Shown here piece after piece: positions 1-6,173 of a stretch of 6,288 bases of DNA. Made by a program: the position numbers and the translations under genes. The notes below the pieces were generated by a model. The model saw only the letters and a program-made list of their open reading frames with translations, had not been told where the DNA came from and did no database searches. This stretch comes from Caryophanales bacterium UBA3668. Lineage in GTDB: Bacteria > Bacillota_I > Bacilli_A > RFN20 > CAG-826. Location of the stretch: contig DFJP01000099.1 in the NCBI GenBank assembly GCA_002373085.1, forward strand, positions 1 to 6,288. Reading direction: 5' to 3'. Positions within the stretch are counted from its first letter, which is position 1, and every line of letters starts with the position of its first letter.

Positions 1-24
1 GTTCGATTCCGGTCCCGGGCACCA
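1..24 (+). tRNA. 3' end of a tRNA (isotype not determinable)
   Basis: The first 24 bases fit the end of a bacterial tRNA. One base of the 5' T-stem is followed by the T-loop TTCGATT, the 3' T-stem strand CCGGT, the 3' acceptor strand CCCGGGC, discriminator A and an encoded CCA. The missing 5' acceptor strand should therefore read GCCCGGG. The anticodon lies outside the window. An A discriminator and this acceptor would suit tRNA-Leu, but that is a guess. A terminator follows at once, so this is probably the last gene of its transcript. Confidence 0.9.
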
Positions 25-31
25 GTTTGTG

Positions 32-58
32 AAAAAAAGGACTCATTTGAGTCCTTTT
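32..58. terminator. Bidirectional intrinsic terminator between the tRNA and the ABC operon
   Basis: GGACTC (39-44) pairs with GAGTCC (49-54) around a four-base ATTT loop. The stem is flanked by seven A on the left (32-38) and four T on the right (55-58). Read on the minus strand it ends in a run of seven U, which is a strong terminator for the ABC exporter operon. Read on the plus strand it ends in UUUU followed by A, which is a weaker terminator for the tRNA. The stop codon of the minus-strand gene (57-59) overlaps the A/T flank of the stem. Confidence 0.85.
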
Positions 59-1808
59 AATTTTGTTCAAATTGCAATTTATAAAGATTGTAATAATAGC
101 CTTGTTTCTTTAATAATTCTCGGTGATTACCGCTTTCAATTATTTCACCATGAGACAATACAATAATCTTATCGGCGTTTTGAATTGTTGATAATCGATG
201 AGCAACTATTAACATCGTTCCAATATTTTTAATATTAGATAGAGATTCTTGGATGACTAATTCTGTTTCAGTGTCAATATTCGCAGTTGCTTCATCTAAT
301 ATCATTATTTGAGGCTTATGGATGATAGTTCTCGCAAATGAGAGGAGTTGTCTTTGACCTGTGGAGAAGTTTTCTCCTCTTTCAACAATCTTCTCTTCTA
401 ATCCATTATCTAAATGTTCAATAAATGAATCTGCGTTAACATATTTAATCGCATCATTAATTTCTTCTTCAGAATAAGAATCATCAAATAGAGTGATGTT
501 CTCTTTTACTGTGCCAGTAAATAAGAAGACATCTTGGAGCATTTGTCCCACTCCTCTTCTTAACGAAGAAAGTTTTATATCATTGATATCAATATCATCA
601 ATTAAGATTTGTCCACCTTGAATATCAAAGTTACGGACAATTAAGTTAAGGATTGTGGTTTTACCTGCTCCAGTAGCACCGACAAAGGCGACTGTTTCTT
701 TTGGATTGATGACAAAGGAAACATCTTTTAAAATCCAGTTTTCTTTATCATAAGAGAAATAGACATGTTTAAATTCAATCTTCCCTTTAAATTCATTAAC
801 TTCAATCGCGTTCTCATGGTCAACCACTTCAGGTTTGATATCAAATAAGTTATATAGTCTTTCTATCGCGCTTGTGGCACGCGTGATGTGATTAAGTGAA
901 TCCGCTAAAGATTGAACAGGTTCAAAGAAATAATTAAGGAATAAATAGAAACTCACAATAATACCAGCGCTTAATCCTAAAGTAACACCGAAATAGATAA
1001 TTAAAGCGACAGATAGAATATAGATTAGTGACACTAATGGTCGATAAATCGAGAAAGCAATTGTAATCGCATATTTAGTTTTAAAGAATTCATGATTCTT
1101 TTTATTAAAGATCTTGTTATATTTCTCTTCTTCTTTGAAGAGTTGAATAATCTTCATGCCAGAAAGAGATTCATTTAAGAACTTATTTAAGTCTGAGAGC
1201 TGTGCTCTTTCTCGAGTAAAGATCTTATGAACTTGTTTCCAGAATAATAAAGAAATAACAAAGATAATAACTACTACTCCAGACATGATTAACCCTAATG
1301 TTGGAGAAAGGGCCATCATCCAAATATATGTTGCTAAAACTGTTAATAAGTCTTTAGCAATCTTCACTACTGTTCCTGTAAAGAATTCGCTTAATTGAGA
1401 AGTATATGAACAGACTCTAGTGACTAAAGAGCCAACCGCCATATCATTGAATTGGTTTTGGGACATGTTTTCAACATGTTCGAAAACTTCCATTCTTAAA
1501 GAATAGACAATTCTTTGACCAGCCTTAGTAAGAATCATACTTTCTAAGAAGACAAAAGTTTGAGCAAATAAAGCAATTCCTAACGCTGTTAAAGCAATAA
1601 GGATAATATTACCAAGTACAACATTATCTCCGATGATGTAATCAGCAAAGAAACCATTCACTCTAGGAGTTATAACTCCTAAACCAACATTTAAAAGAAT
1701 CAAAAGGATTGAAATAATAAAGGACTTTTTCTCTTTTGAAATGTATTTCCATGTTCTTTTTAGCATCTCTTTATTAGAGATTTTTTTCTGAACTAAAAGA
1801 TCAGCCAT
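57..1808 (-). CDS. ABC exporter half-transporter, consensus-ATPase subunit of a heterodimer
   Basis: A 583-residue type IV ABC exporter with an N-terminal membrane domain (about six helices in residues 29-300) and a C-terminal nucleotide-binding domain (about 340-580). Visible motifs are A-loop Y353, Walker A GATGAGKTT (377-385, K383), Q-loop Q425, signature FSTGQ (481-485), Walker B IMILDE (501-506, catalytic E506) and switch H537. Walker A/B and the switch His are intact, but the signature departs from LSGGQ. This is the pattern of the catalytically competent partner in heterodimers such as BmrCD, LmrCD and TM287/288 (family knowledge). It is the last gene of the operon and overlaps the upstream ABC gene by 8 nt. 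An AGGAGG site 9 nt before the ATG fixes the start. It probably exports a drug, lipid or peptide across the cell membrane; the substrate cannot be told from the sequence. Confidence 0.95.
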   Translation of the reverse strand: MADLLVQKKISNKEMLKRTWKYISKEKKSFIISILLILLNVGLGVITPRVNGFFADYIIGDNVVLGNIILIALTALGIALFAQTFVFLESMILTKAGQRIVYSLRMEVFEHVENMSQNQFNDMAVGSLVTRVCSYTSQLSEFFTGTVVKIAKDLLTVLATYIWMMALSPTLGLIMSGVVVIIFVISLLFWKQVHKIFTRERAQLSDLNKFLNESLSGMKIIQLFKEEEKYNKIFNKKNHEFFKTKYAITIAFSIYRPLVSLIYILSVALIIYFGVTLGLSAGIIVSFYLFLNYFFEPVQSLADSLNHITRATSAIERLYNLFDIKPEVVDHENAIEVNEFKGKIEFKHVYFSYDKENWILKDVSFVINPKETVAFVGATGAGKTTILNLIVRNFDIQGGQILIDDIDINDIKLSSLRRGVGQMLQDVFLFTGTVKENITLFDDSYSEEEINDAIKYVNADSFIEHLDNGLEEKIVERGENFSTGQRQLLSFARTIIHKPQIMILDEATANIDTETELVIQESLSNIKNIGTMLIVAHRLSTIQNADKIIVLSHGEIIESGNHRELLKKQGYYYNLYKLQFEQN

Positions 1809-3606
1809 TTACTGTTTCCTCCTTTCCACTACTTAATTTTTGTAAAAGGACCATTCTTGAGAATGTATCACTTGTTTTAAGGAGATTCTTTGGAGAATCA
1901 AAAGCTTCTAAGTTACCTTTATTTAAAACGATAACTTTATCCATTCCCATAACTGTAGAAACTCTAGAGGCCACAATAATTGTGGTTTTACCTTCTCTAG
2001 CCTTTTTTAAGTTCTTTAAGATGTTCTTTTCGGTTTTTAAATCAACCGCACTGACAACATCATCTAAGATTAAAATTGGAGAGTCTTTATAGAAGGCTCT
2101 TGCTAAAGATATTCTTTGCTTTTGTCCTCCAGAAATAGTCGCTCCATTTTCCGCTAAGAATGTATCTTCTTTATTTTCAAAGTTATCAATATCTTTTTTA
2201 ACATCACTATTAACTAAAGCAGCAAAGAATTTCTCTTCATCATATTCTTCTTCACTAAATGTAATATTCTCTTTAATAGATCCACTAAAAAGGAAGTTAT
2301 CTTGAGGAGAGATAGCAAAAGCATCTCTAAGAGATGATAAAGAGATATTCATCGCATCTTCATCATCTAAATAGATTGTTCCTTTATCGACATTATATAG
2401 TCTTGCTAAGGTATTAACTAAAGTGGATTTACCACTTCCAACAGTGCCTACCACTCCAATCATTTCTCCTTTTTTGATATCTAAAGTAATATCGGTTAAA
2501 GCATTTTTAAGAGCCCCTTTATATTTAAAAGAGAAATGTCTAAAGGAAATGTTTCCTTCAATCTTTTTATCAATTACGTCTTCACTATCTTTTAACTCAA
2601 GTGGTAAGTCTAAGAAATTCGCCACTCTTCGATATGAAGTTCTTGCTTTAGAGAACATTGTAATAACTTGTCCTAAGGCAATCATTGGCCACACTAGAGA
2701 ATAAAAATACCCTTGGAAAGTCACAAGTGGACCAGCTTCTAAAATAATATCTACTCCAAAGATATTGATTGGAGATCCCGTAATTGTGCCATAAACAAAC
2801 CATCCTCCAAAACCTAAGATAATTGCGGCGACTAAAGCGATAATAATTTCGATTAAAACATCAAAGAAAACAGAGATGAATGTGAATTTCACATTCGCAT
2901 CACGGTTTTTCTCCGCTAATTTTCTAAAGTTATGGATTTGTTGTTTTTCTTTAACGAAAGCTTTAATAACTCTAATACCGGTGAAACTCTCTTGAGAAAA
3001 ATCATATAGACTGTCATTACTTTCTTGACGCATTCTCCATCTATATGACATATGTCTTTCGCATAATGCACCCGCTAAGGCGATTAATAAAATTGGGATT
3101 AAAGCAATTGTCGCTAAAGAAGTATTTAAGATAAACATTTTGGTTAAAGCTAAAACTGTTAAGAAAGTTCCATCAATTACCATTAAAGAACCCCAGCCTA
3201 AAAACTCTTGAAGAGTCTCTAAGTCATCCGTGGCCCAAGACATAATATTTCCAACTTTATTATTGTGATAATAAGTAACATCAAGTTGCTCAGCTTTTAG
3301 AAACATCTCTTTTCTTAAATTCTCTTCAATTCTTTTAGAAGCATAAAATAAAGAAAGTCTCCAGAGAATTCTTCCGATAAATAAAACAAAAGCCACAACC
3401 ACTACTTCGATAATTGTGCTAATGAAATATTGGCTTTGAACATCAATCGTCCCATCTTTAGATAATTTATCAACTAAGCCACCAATAACTTCTGGTATAC
3501 GGAGTTGAAAAATATCAACCGTTACTAAAGCAGCAAGTCCAATCAAAAAGAAGATAACAAATCTTGGATAGTATTTTCTAACGTATTTGCCCCAAAGAAG
3601 AAACAT
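1801..3606 (-). CDS. ABC exporter half-transporter, degenerate-ATPase subunit of a heterodimer
   Basis: A 601-residue type IV ABC exporter. Membrane helices lie at about 17-34, 61-82, 138-160, 162-182, 241-271 and 293-318, and the nucleotide-binding domain spans about 350-585. Motifs: A-loop Y362, Walker A GTVGSGKST (387-395, K393), Q-loop Q435, a canonical signature ISGGQ (491-495) and Walker B ILILDD (511-516). Asp516 replaces the catalytic Glu, and Ser547 sits where the switch His should be (VASRVS). This subunit therefore supplies the good signature to its partner's active site while its own Walker site is degenerate. The order, degenerate subunit first, matches Bacillus bmrC-bmrD. It starts 1 nt after the VanZ-like stop and ends in TGA inside the next gene, so translation of all three is probably coupled. 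Nothing suggests a pseudogene: the substitutions are typical of this subclass and the frame is open throughout. Confidence 0.95.
   Translation of the reverse strand: MFLLWGKYVRKYYPRFVIFFLIGLAALVTVDIFQLRIPEVIGGLVDKLSKDGTIDVQSQYFISTIIEVVVVAFVLFIGRILWRLSLFYASKRIEENLRKEMFLKAEQLDVTYYHNNKVGNIMSWATDDLETLQEFLGWGSLMVIDGTFLTVLALTKMFILNTSLATIALIPILLIALAGALCERHMSYRWRMRQESNDSLYDFSQESFTGIRVIKAFVKEKQQIHNFRKLAEKNRDANVKFTFISVFFDVLIEIIIALVAAIILGFGGWFVYGTITGSPINIFGVDIILEAGPLVTFQGYFYSLVWPMIALGQVITMFSKARTSYRRVANFLDLPLELKDSEDVIDKKIEGNISFRHFSFKYKGALKNALTDITLDIKKGEMIGVVGTVGSGKSTLVNTLARLYNVDKGTIYLDDEDAMNISLSSLRDAFAISPQDNFLFSGSIKENITFSEEEYDEEKFFAALVNSDVKKDIDNFENKEDTFLAENGATISGGQKQRISLARAFYKDSPILILDDVVSAVDLKTEKNILKNLKKAREGKTTIIVASRVSTVMGMDKVIVLNKGNLEAFDSPKNLLKTSDTFSRMVLLQKLSSGKEETVNG
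1818..1823 (-). promoter_or_regulatory. Ribosome binding site of the second ABC gene
   Basis: A perfect AGGAGG on the minus strand with a 9-nt spacer to the ATG at 1808. It lies inside the 3' end of the upstream ABC gene. It decides the start and explains the 8-nt overlap of the two genes. Confidence 0.85.
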
Positions 3607-3607
3607 A

Positions 3608-4102
3608 CTATTTATTCTTCCCCTTTTTGTTATGAACTAAATAGAAAATTAAGAAGGTAATTCCTCCAAAGAGGAAATAGCCTGAAAAATCTATTCCAAC
3701 ATCTGCAATCGCGAATACTCTACCAGGAGCGAATAATTGCATTAATTCACTTATGAACGCCACTAATAAGCCAGTAAAGATAGAAGAGATAATAATCTCT
3801 ACTTTTCTTTTATCTAATCCTTCATTAATTAAGCAATATGTAATGGTAGTAAGAATTCCACTAACACCGAATAAACCAAAATGGCCAACCAACTTTCTAA
3901 TAACGTAATGTGTAGTTTCTGGATCAGTCACAATTGGAGAATTAGGATTAATGTTTTTCACGAAATCGATAAAGATTTTGGTAACACTAAAACTTTGATT
4001 CGCACTTCCTTCTCCTCCAATTCCACCTTCAACAATAATAAAAACATTAACGGCAATAGAGAGAACTAAGAATATATAGAATGCAATCGTTGTCTTTTTC
4101 AT
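3608..4102 (-). CDS. VanZ-like family membrane protein
   Basis: A 164-residue protein with about four membrane helices (4-24, 72-93, 102-121 and 139-158, counted from the ATG at 4102). The VanZ-like core is visible: H74 in the second helix, then E119-x-x-Q122-x-F124 running into PGR (R128), followed by D134, D138 and G141. VanZ itself is linked to low-level teicoplanin resistance; the biochemical role of VanZ-like proteins is not settled. The frame stays open to a GTG at 4153, adding 17 residues. I prefer the ATG at 4102 because the added residues come from AT-rich promoter DNA, the GTG lies upstream of the only good minus-strand -10 box, and Met-Lys-Lys followed by a hydrophobic stretch is a natural start. 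Neither start has a clear Shine-Dalgarno site. It heads the operon with the two ABC genes, which suggests a shared envelope or resistance role (inference). Confidence 0.82.
   Translation of the reverse strand: MKKTTIAFYIFLVLSIAVNVFIIVEGGIGGEGSANQSFSVTKIFIDFVKNINPNSPIVTDPETTHYVIRKLVGHFGLFGVSGILTTITYCLINEGLDKRKVEIIISSIFTGLLVAFISELMQLFAPGRVFAIADVGIDFSGYFLFGGITFLIFYLVHNKKGKNK
3620..3627 (-). promoter_or_regulatory. Ribosome binding site of the first ABC gene, inside the VanZ-like gene
   Basis: On the minus strand AAAAGGGG lies 13 nt before the ATG at 3606, within the last codons of the VanZ-like gene. The spacing is longer than ideal. With only one base between stop and start, re-initiation by ribosomes finishing the VanZ-like gene is likely to contribute. 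Confidence 0.5.
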
Positions 4103-4110
4103 GGATAGAA

Positions 4111-4131
4111 ATAATTTTATATGAAAATTAT
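4111..4131. repeat. 8-bp inverted repeat in the divergent promoter region
   Basis: ATAATTTT (4111-4118) and AAAATTAT (4124-4131) are perfect inverted copies separated by ATATG. The repeat overlaps the minus-strand -10 box and the zone where the plus-strand -35 would lie, so it is placed where an operator could control both directions. It is made only of A and T, so chance is a real alternative. Confidence 0.4.
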
Positions 4132-4132
4132 A
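4127..4132 (-). promoter_or_regulatory. Candidate -10 box for the VanZ/ABC operon
   Basis: The minus strand reads TATAAT here. A start of transcription about 7 nt on (near 4120) would leave a leader of about 18 nt before the ATG at 4102. The hexamer 17 bp upstream (TAGTGA) matches TTGACA at only three of six positions, and there is no TG extension, so the promoter is plausible but not strong. Confidence 0.5.
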
Positions 4133-4138
4133 TCTAAG

Positions 4139-4147
4139 TGCTATAAT
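4139..4147 (+). promoter_or_regulatory. Extended -10 promoter of the kinase-NifU gene
   Basis: TGCTATAAT is a perfect extended -10 (TG, one base, TATAAT at 4142-4147). No convincing -35 lies 16-18 bp upstream, as is usual for extended -10 promoters. The expected start of transcription, 6-8 nt after the box, falls at about 4154-4155, which is the ATG itself. There is no Shine-Dalgarno sequence between the box and the ATG, so the transcript is predicted to be leaderless or almost so. Confidence 0.7.
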
Positions 4148-4154
4148 AATCACT

Positions 4155-5270
4155 ATGACGAAAGAAAAAATTGAAGAATTATTAGTGAAAGTCCTTGGTG
4201 AAGGAGCAGAAATCGTTCACGAAATGTTAGGCGGAATGATGAATATTTCTTATCTAGTCAAAGACAAAAATGATAAGAAATATATTATCTATATTCCAAC
4301 CGAACAAGCTAATGAAATGGTTAATCGTCCTTTAGAAAAAGAACATCAAAGAATTATCTACGAGCTTGGTCTTACTAGTAAAAACGTCTATTTTGATGAA
4401 AAAACTGGTATTAAAATCAACGAATTTATTGAAGGTGATTCATTAGATAAAATCGCTGGTTTTGATTATGACAAGATCGCCACTATGTTTCATAAACTTC
4501 ATAATTCTGTCATGCTCTCACGAGTGGACTACGCTCCATTTACGAGATTTATCAATGAATATGAAAAAGAGGCTCTTCAATATGAAGAACCATCTCAAAT
4601 TTATAAAGAATTAAGAGATTTCCTTTTCTCAAAGAGAAACTTCTTAGAATCTCAACCACTTGTCTTATCTCATAATGACGCTCAAAGAAGCAATATCGTT
4701 AAAACTCCTAATGATGAATATTATTTCATTGATTTTGAGTTTGTTGGTAATAACGATGAGATTTATGATATCGCCGCCTTTGGTAACGGAACAGTGTCCG
4801 AAGGAAGAAAATTACTTGAAAAATATTACGATAACAATCCAAGTGATAACGAGATTAGAAGATTCTACTTATGGAGAATCTATATTTCTCTACAATGGTA
4901 TAACGTCGCTATTACAAAGCACTATCGCGGAGAAGGAGAAAAGCACGGATTTAATTTCTTAGATGTTGCTAACCACTTCTTAACCAACGCTAAAGATGCA
5001 TACGATGGATATCATTTAGAAATCAAAGACCAAGAAGTCGAAGATGATACAGTTAAACTCATCATCTCCACTTTAGATAAAGTTCGTCATTTCTTGAGAA
5101 AAGACGGAGGAGATTGCGAATTTATCTCCTTTAACGATGGAATTGTCTACGTTAGAATGCAGGGTGCTTGCCAGGGCTGCTCTTTTGCATATAACGATAT
5201 CAAAGATTTAGTGGAAGTTATTCTTCAAGAAGAAGTACCTGGTGTAGTTGAAGTCCGTTTAGCGGATTAA
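4155..5270 (+). CDS. Choline kinase/APH-like kinase fused to a C-terminal NifU-type Fe-S domain
   Basis: A 371-residue protein with two domains. Residues 1 to about 285 are a choline kinase/aminoglycoside-phosphotransferase fold: nucleotide-loop equivalent LGGMMNISYLV (25-35), VNR..E (56-61), GIKINEFIEG (85-94), Brenner motif H173-x-D175-x4-N180 with catalytic Asp175, and the metal-binding IDFE (192-195, D193) followed by YDIAAF. Residues about 298-371 match the NifU C-terminal domain: DGGD (317-320), then GACQGC (337-342) with the CxxC cysteines C339 and C342, then a VPGVVEV ending. In that family two CxxC motifs can hold a [4Fe-4S] cluster across a dimer. All key kinase and scaffold residues are present, so both halves look functional. 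The kinase substrate is unknown; choline or a related small alcohol is the family guess. No in-frame start with a ribosome site lies between the domains, so this is one polypeptide. A tRNA-Gln follows 5 nt after the stop. Confidence 0.9.
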   Translation: MTKEKIEELLVKVLGEGAEIVHEMLGGMMNISYLVKDKNDKKYIIYIPTEQANEMVNRPLEKEHQRIIYELGLTSKNVYFDEKTGIKINEFIEGDSLDKIAGFDYDKIATMFHKLHNSVMLSRVDYAPFTRFINEYEKEALQYEEPSQIYKELRDFLFSKRNFLESQPLVLSHNDAQRSNIVKTPNDEYYFIDFEFVGNNDEIYDIAAFGNGTVSEGRKLLEKYYDNNPSDNEIRRFYLWRIYISLQWYNVAITKHYRGEGEKHGFNFLDVANHFLTNAKDAYDGYHLEIKDQEVEDDTVKLIISTLDKVRHFLRKDGGDCEFISFNDGIVYVRMQGACQGCSFAYNDIKDLVEVILQEEVPGVVEVRLAD

Positions 5271-5275
5271 GATAC

Positions 5276-5350
5276 TGGGGTGTAGCCAAGCGGTAAGGCA
5301 GTGGACTCTGAATTCACCATTCACTGGTTCGATCCCAGTCACCCCAGCCA
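5276..5350 (+). tRNA. tRNA-Gln (anticodon CUG)
   Basis: A complete 75-base cloverleaf. Acceptor TGGGGTG pairs with CACCCCA, D-arm GCC pairs with GGC around AAGCGGTAA, and anticodon stem GTGGA pairs with TTCAC (one G-U). The anticodon loop is CTCTGAA, giving anticodon CUG, which reads CAG. T-stem ACTGG pairs with CCAGT around TTCGATC. Discriminator G and an encoded CCA follow. The U1-A72 pair and G73 are typical bacterial tRNA-Gln features. It starts 5 nt after the kinase-NifU stop codon with no usable promoter in between, so it is probably cut from that mRNA. Confidence 0.96.
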
Positions 5351-5361
5351 TCAAAGTATTT

Positions 5362-5389
5362 AAAAAGTCAGCTCAATCGGCTGACTTTT
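5362..5389. terminator. Bidirectional intrinsic terminator between tRNA-Gln and the cysQ-like gene
   Basis: AGTCAGC (5366-5372) pairs with GCTGACT (5380-5386) around a seven-base loop, and flanking A (5362-5365) and T (5387-5389) extend the stem. The plus strand ends in UUUU for the kinase-NifU/tRNA transcript. The minus strand ends in UUUUU for the cysQ-like operon, whose stop codon is at 5395-5397. Confidence 0.88.
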
Positions 5390-5394
5390 CTATT

Positions 5395-6171
5395 TTATAG
5401 AAGGATATTTTCTTTTCTATTAACAACGATGTATCCCTTACGGTTATATACATCTTTGCGGTTATAGGTGATTTTGCCTCCATCTGGTTCGACGAATAAG
5501 CCACCGGCTTCTTCAACGATGATTTGGCATGCACCTGTATCCCATTCTTTTGTACCTGCGGACATACGATATGTGATTTCCGCGAGGCCTTCCGCAATAC
5601 GGCATGGTTTTAAGGAAGAACCATACTTCATCACGTGTTTAATTTTATCACTATGTTTTTCGATAAGTTTTAATTCTGTTTCATTTGTGTGGAAGACGCT
5701 CATTAAGCCGCTTAAGTCTTCTAATTTGTCATTAACATGAATCTTGGCATCTTTGCCATTAACACGGTGATAAGCACCATTACCTTTACTAGCGAAATAG
5801 ATTTCGCCAGTCACCGGAACAACGACAACGCCAACGACTAATTCGTGCTTATAAGCGAGTGCGATGTTTGTGGTAAATCCACCATCTCTAGCCACGAAAT
5901 CTTTCGTGCCATCAACTGGATCAACAATCCAAACATAATCATTGGATAATCTTTCTTCATTATCTTCAGATTCTTCTGTTAAAAAGGCATGTTCAGGAAA
6001 TTCTTTATGGAGGTATTCACGGATGATTTTATCCGCGGTCTTATCCGCAATAGTAACTGGAGAATTATCTTCTTTGATTTCAACATCAAATCCTTTTTCA
6101 TAAATCTCCATGATTTTGACACGGGCTTTATTGCCTGCATCAATCGCGGCTTGTAATTCTTTTTCCCACAT
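5395..6171 (-). CDS. cysQ: CysQ-like 3'(2'),5'-bisphosphate nucleotidase (inositol monophosphatase superfamily)
   Basis: A 258-residue member of the Mg2+-dependent, Li+-sensitive phosphatase superfamily, with length normal for the family. Metal-binding motifs appear in order: SPVTIAD (37-43), TEES (65-68, with E66 as likely metal ligand), motif A VDPVDGT (83-89, with D84 and D87) and motif B WDTGAC (210-215, with D211) followed by EEAGG. TKDF after DPVDGT resembles CysQ-type nucleotidases, whereas true inositol monophosphatases usually have TxNF there. CysQ converts 3'-phosphoadenosine 5'-phosphate to AMP in the cytoplasm; a general sugar or inositol phosphate phosphatase remains possible. 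The ATG at 6171 is supported by an AGGAGA site 10 nt upstream and lies 2 nt after the previous gene's stop, so the two form an operon. Base composition looks less AT-rich than in the ABC genes. Confidence is high for the superfamily and moderate for the CysQ assignment. Confidence 0.88.
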   Translation of the reverse strand: MWEKELQAAIDAGNKARVKIMEIYEKGFDVEIKEDNSPVTIADKTADKIIREYLHKEFPEHAFLTEESEDNEERLSNDYVWIVDPVDGTKDFVARDGGFTTNIALAYKHELVVGVVVVPVTGEIYFASKGNGAYHRVNGKDAKIHVNDKLEDLSGLMSVFHTNETELKLIEKHSDKIKHVMKYGSSLKPCRIAEGLAEITYRMSAGTKEWDTGACQIIVEEAGGLFVEPDGGKITYNRKDVYNRKGYIVVNRKENILL

Positions 6172-6173
6172 AA

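Noticed and set aside
1801..1803. TGA read as tryptophan (Mollicutes code 4)
   Set aside because: TGA here gives a normal end to the ABC protein just after the next gene's start, and a Trp codon checked in the downstream ABC gene is TGG. Standard code fits everything.
2423..2704. Plus-strand open frame of 93 codons inside the first ABC gene
   Set aside because: It is antisense to the conserved nucleotide-binding region, has no recognisable family and no start signals; it is a shadow of the ABC gene. The same reasoning applies to small frames at 3881-4069, 4660-4962, 5373-5597 and 5468-5740.
4103..4154. Riboswitch or T-box leader in the divergent region
   Set aside because: At 52 bp shared by two promoters, it is too short to hold a structured leader RNA for either gene.
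4990..5100. A separate NifU gene starting inside the kinase gene
   Set aside because: There is no in-frame ATG or GTG with a ribosome site between the kinase end (about residue 285) and the NifU domain start (about 298); the only nearby TTG is already inside the domain.
5248..5276. Possible sigma-70 promoter for tRNA-Gln: TTGAAG, 17 bp, GATACT
   Set aside because: The -10 would cover the first base of the tRNA (5276), so transcription would start near 5283, inside the mature tRNA.
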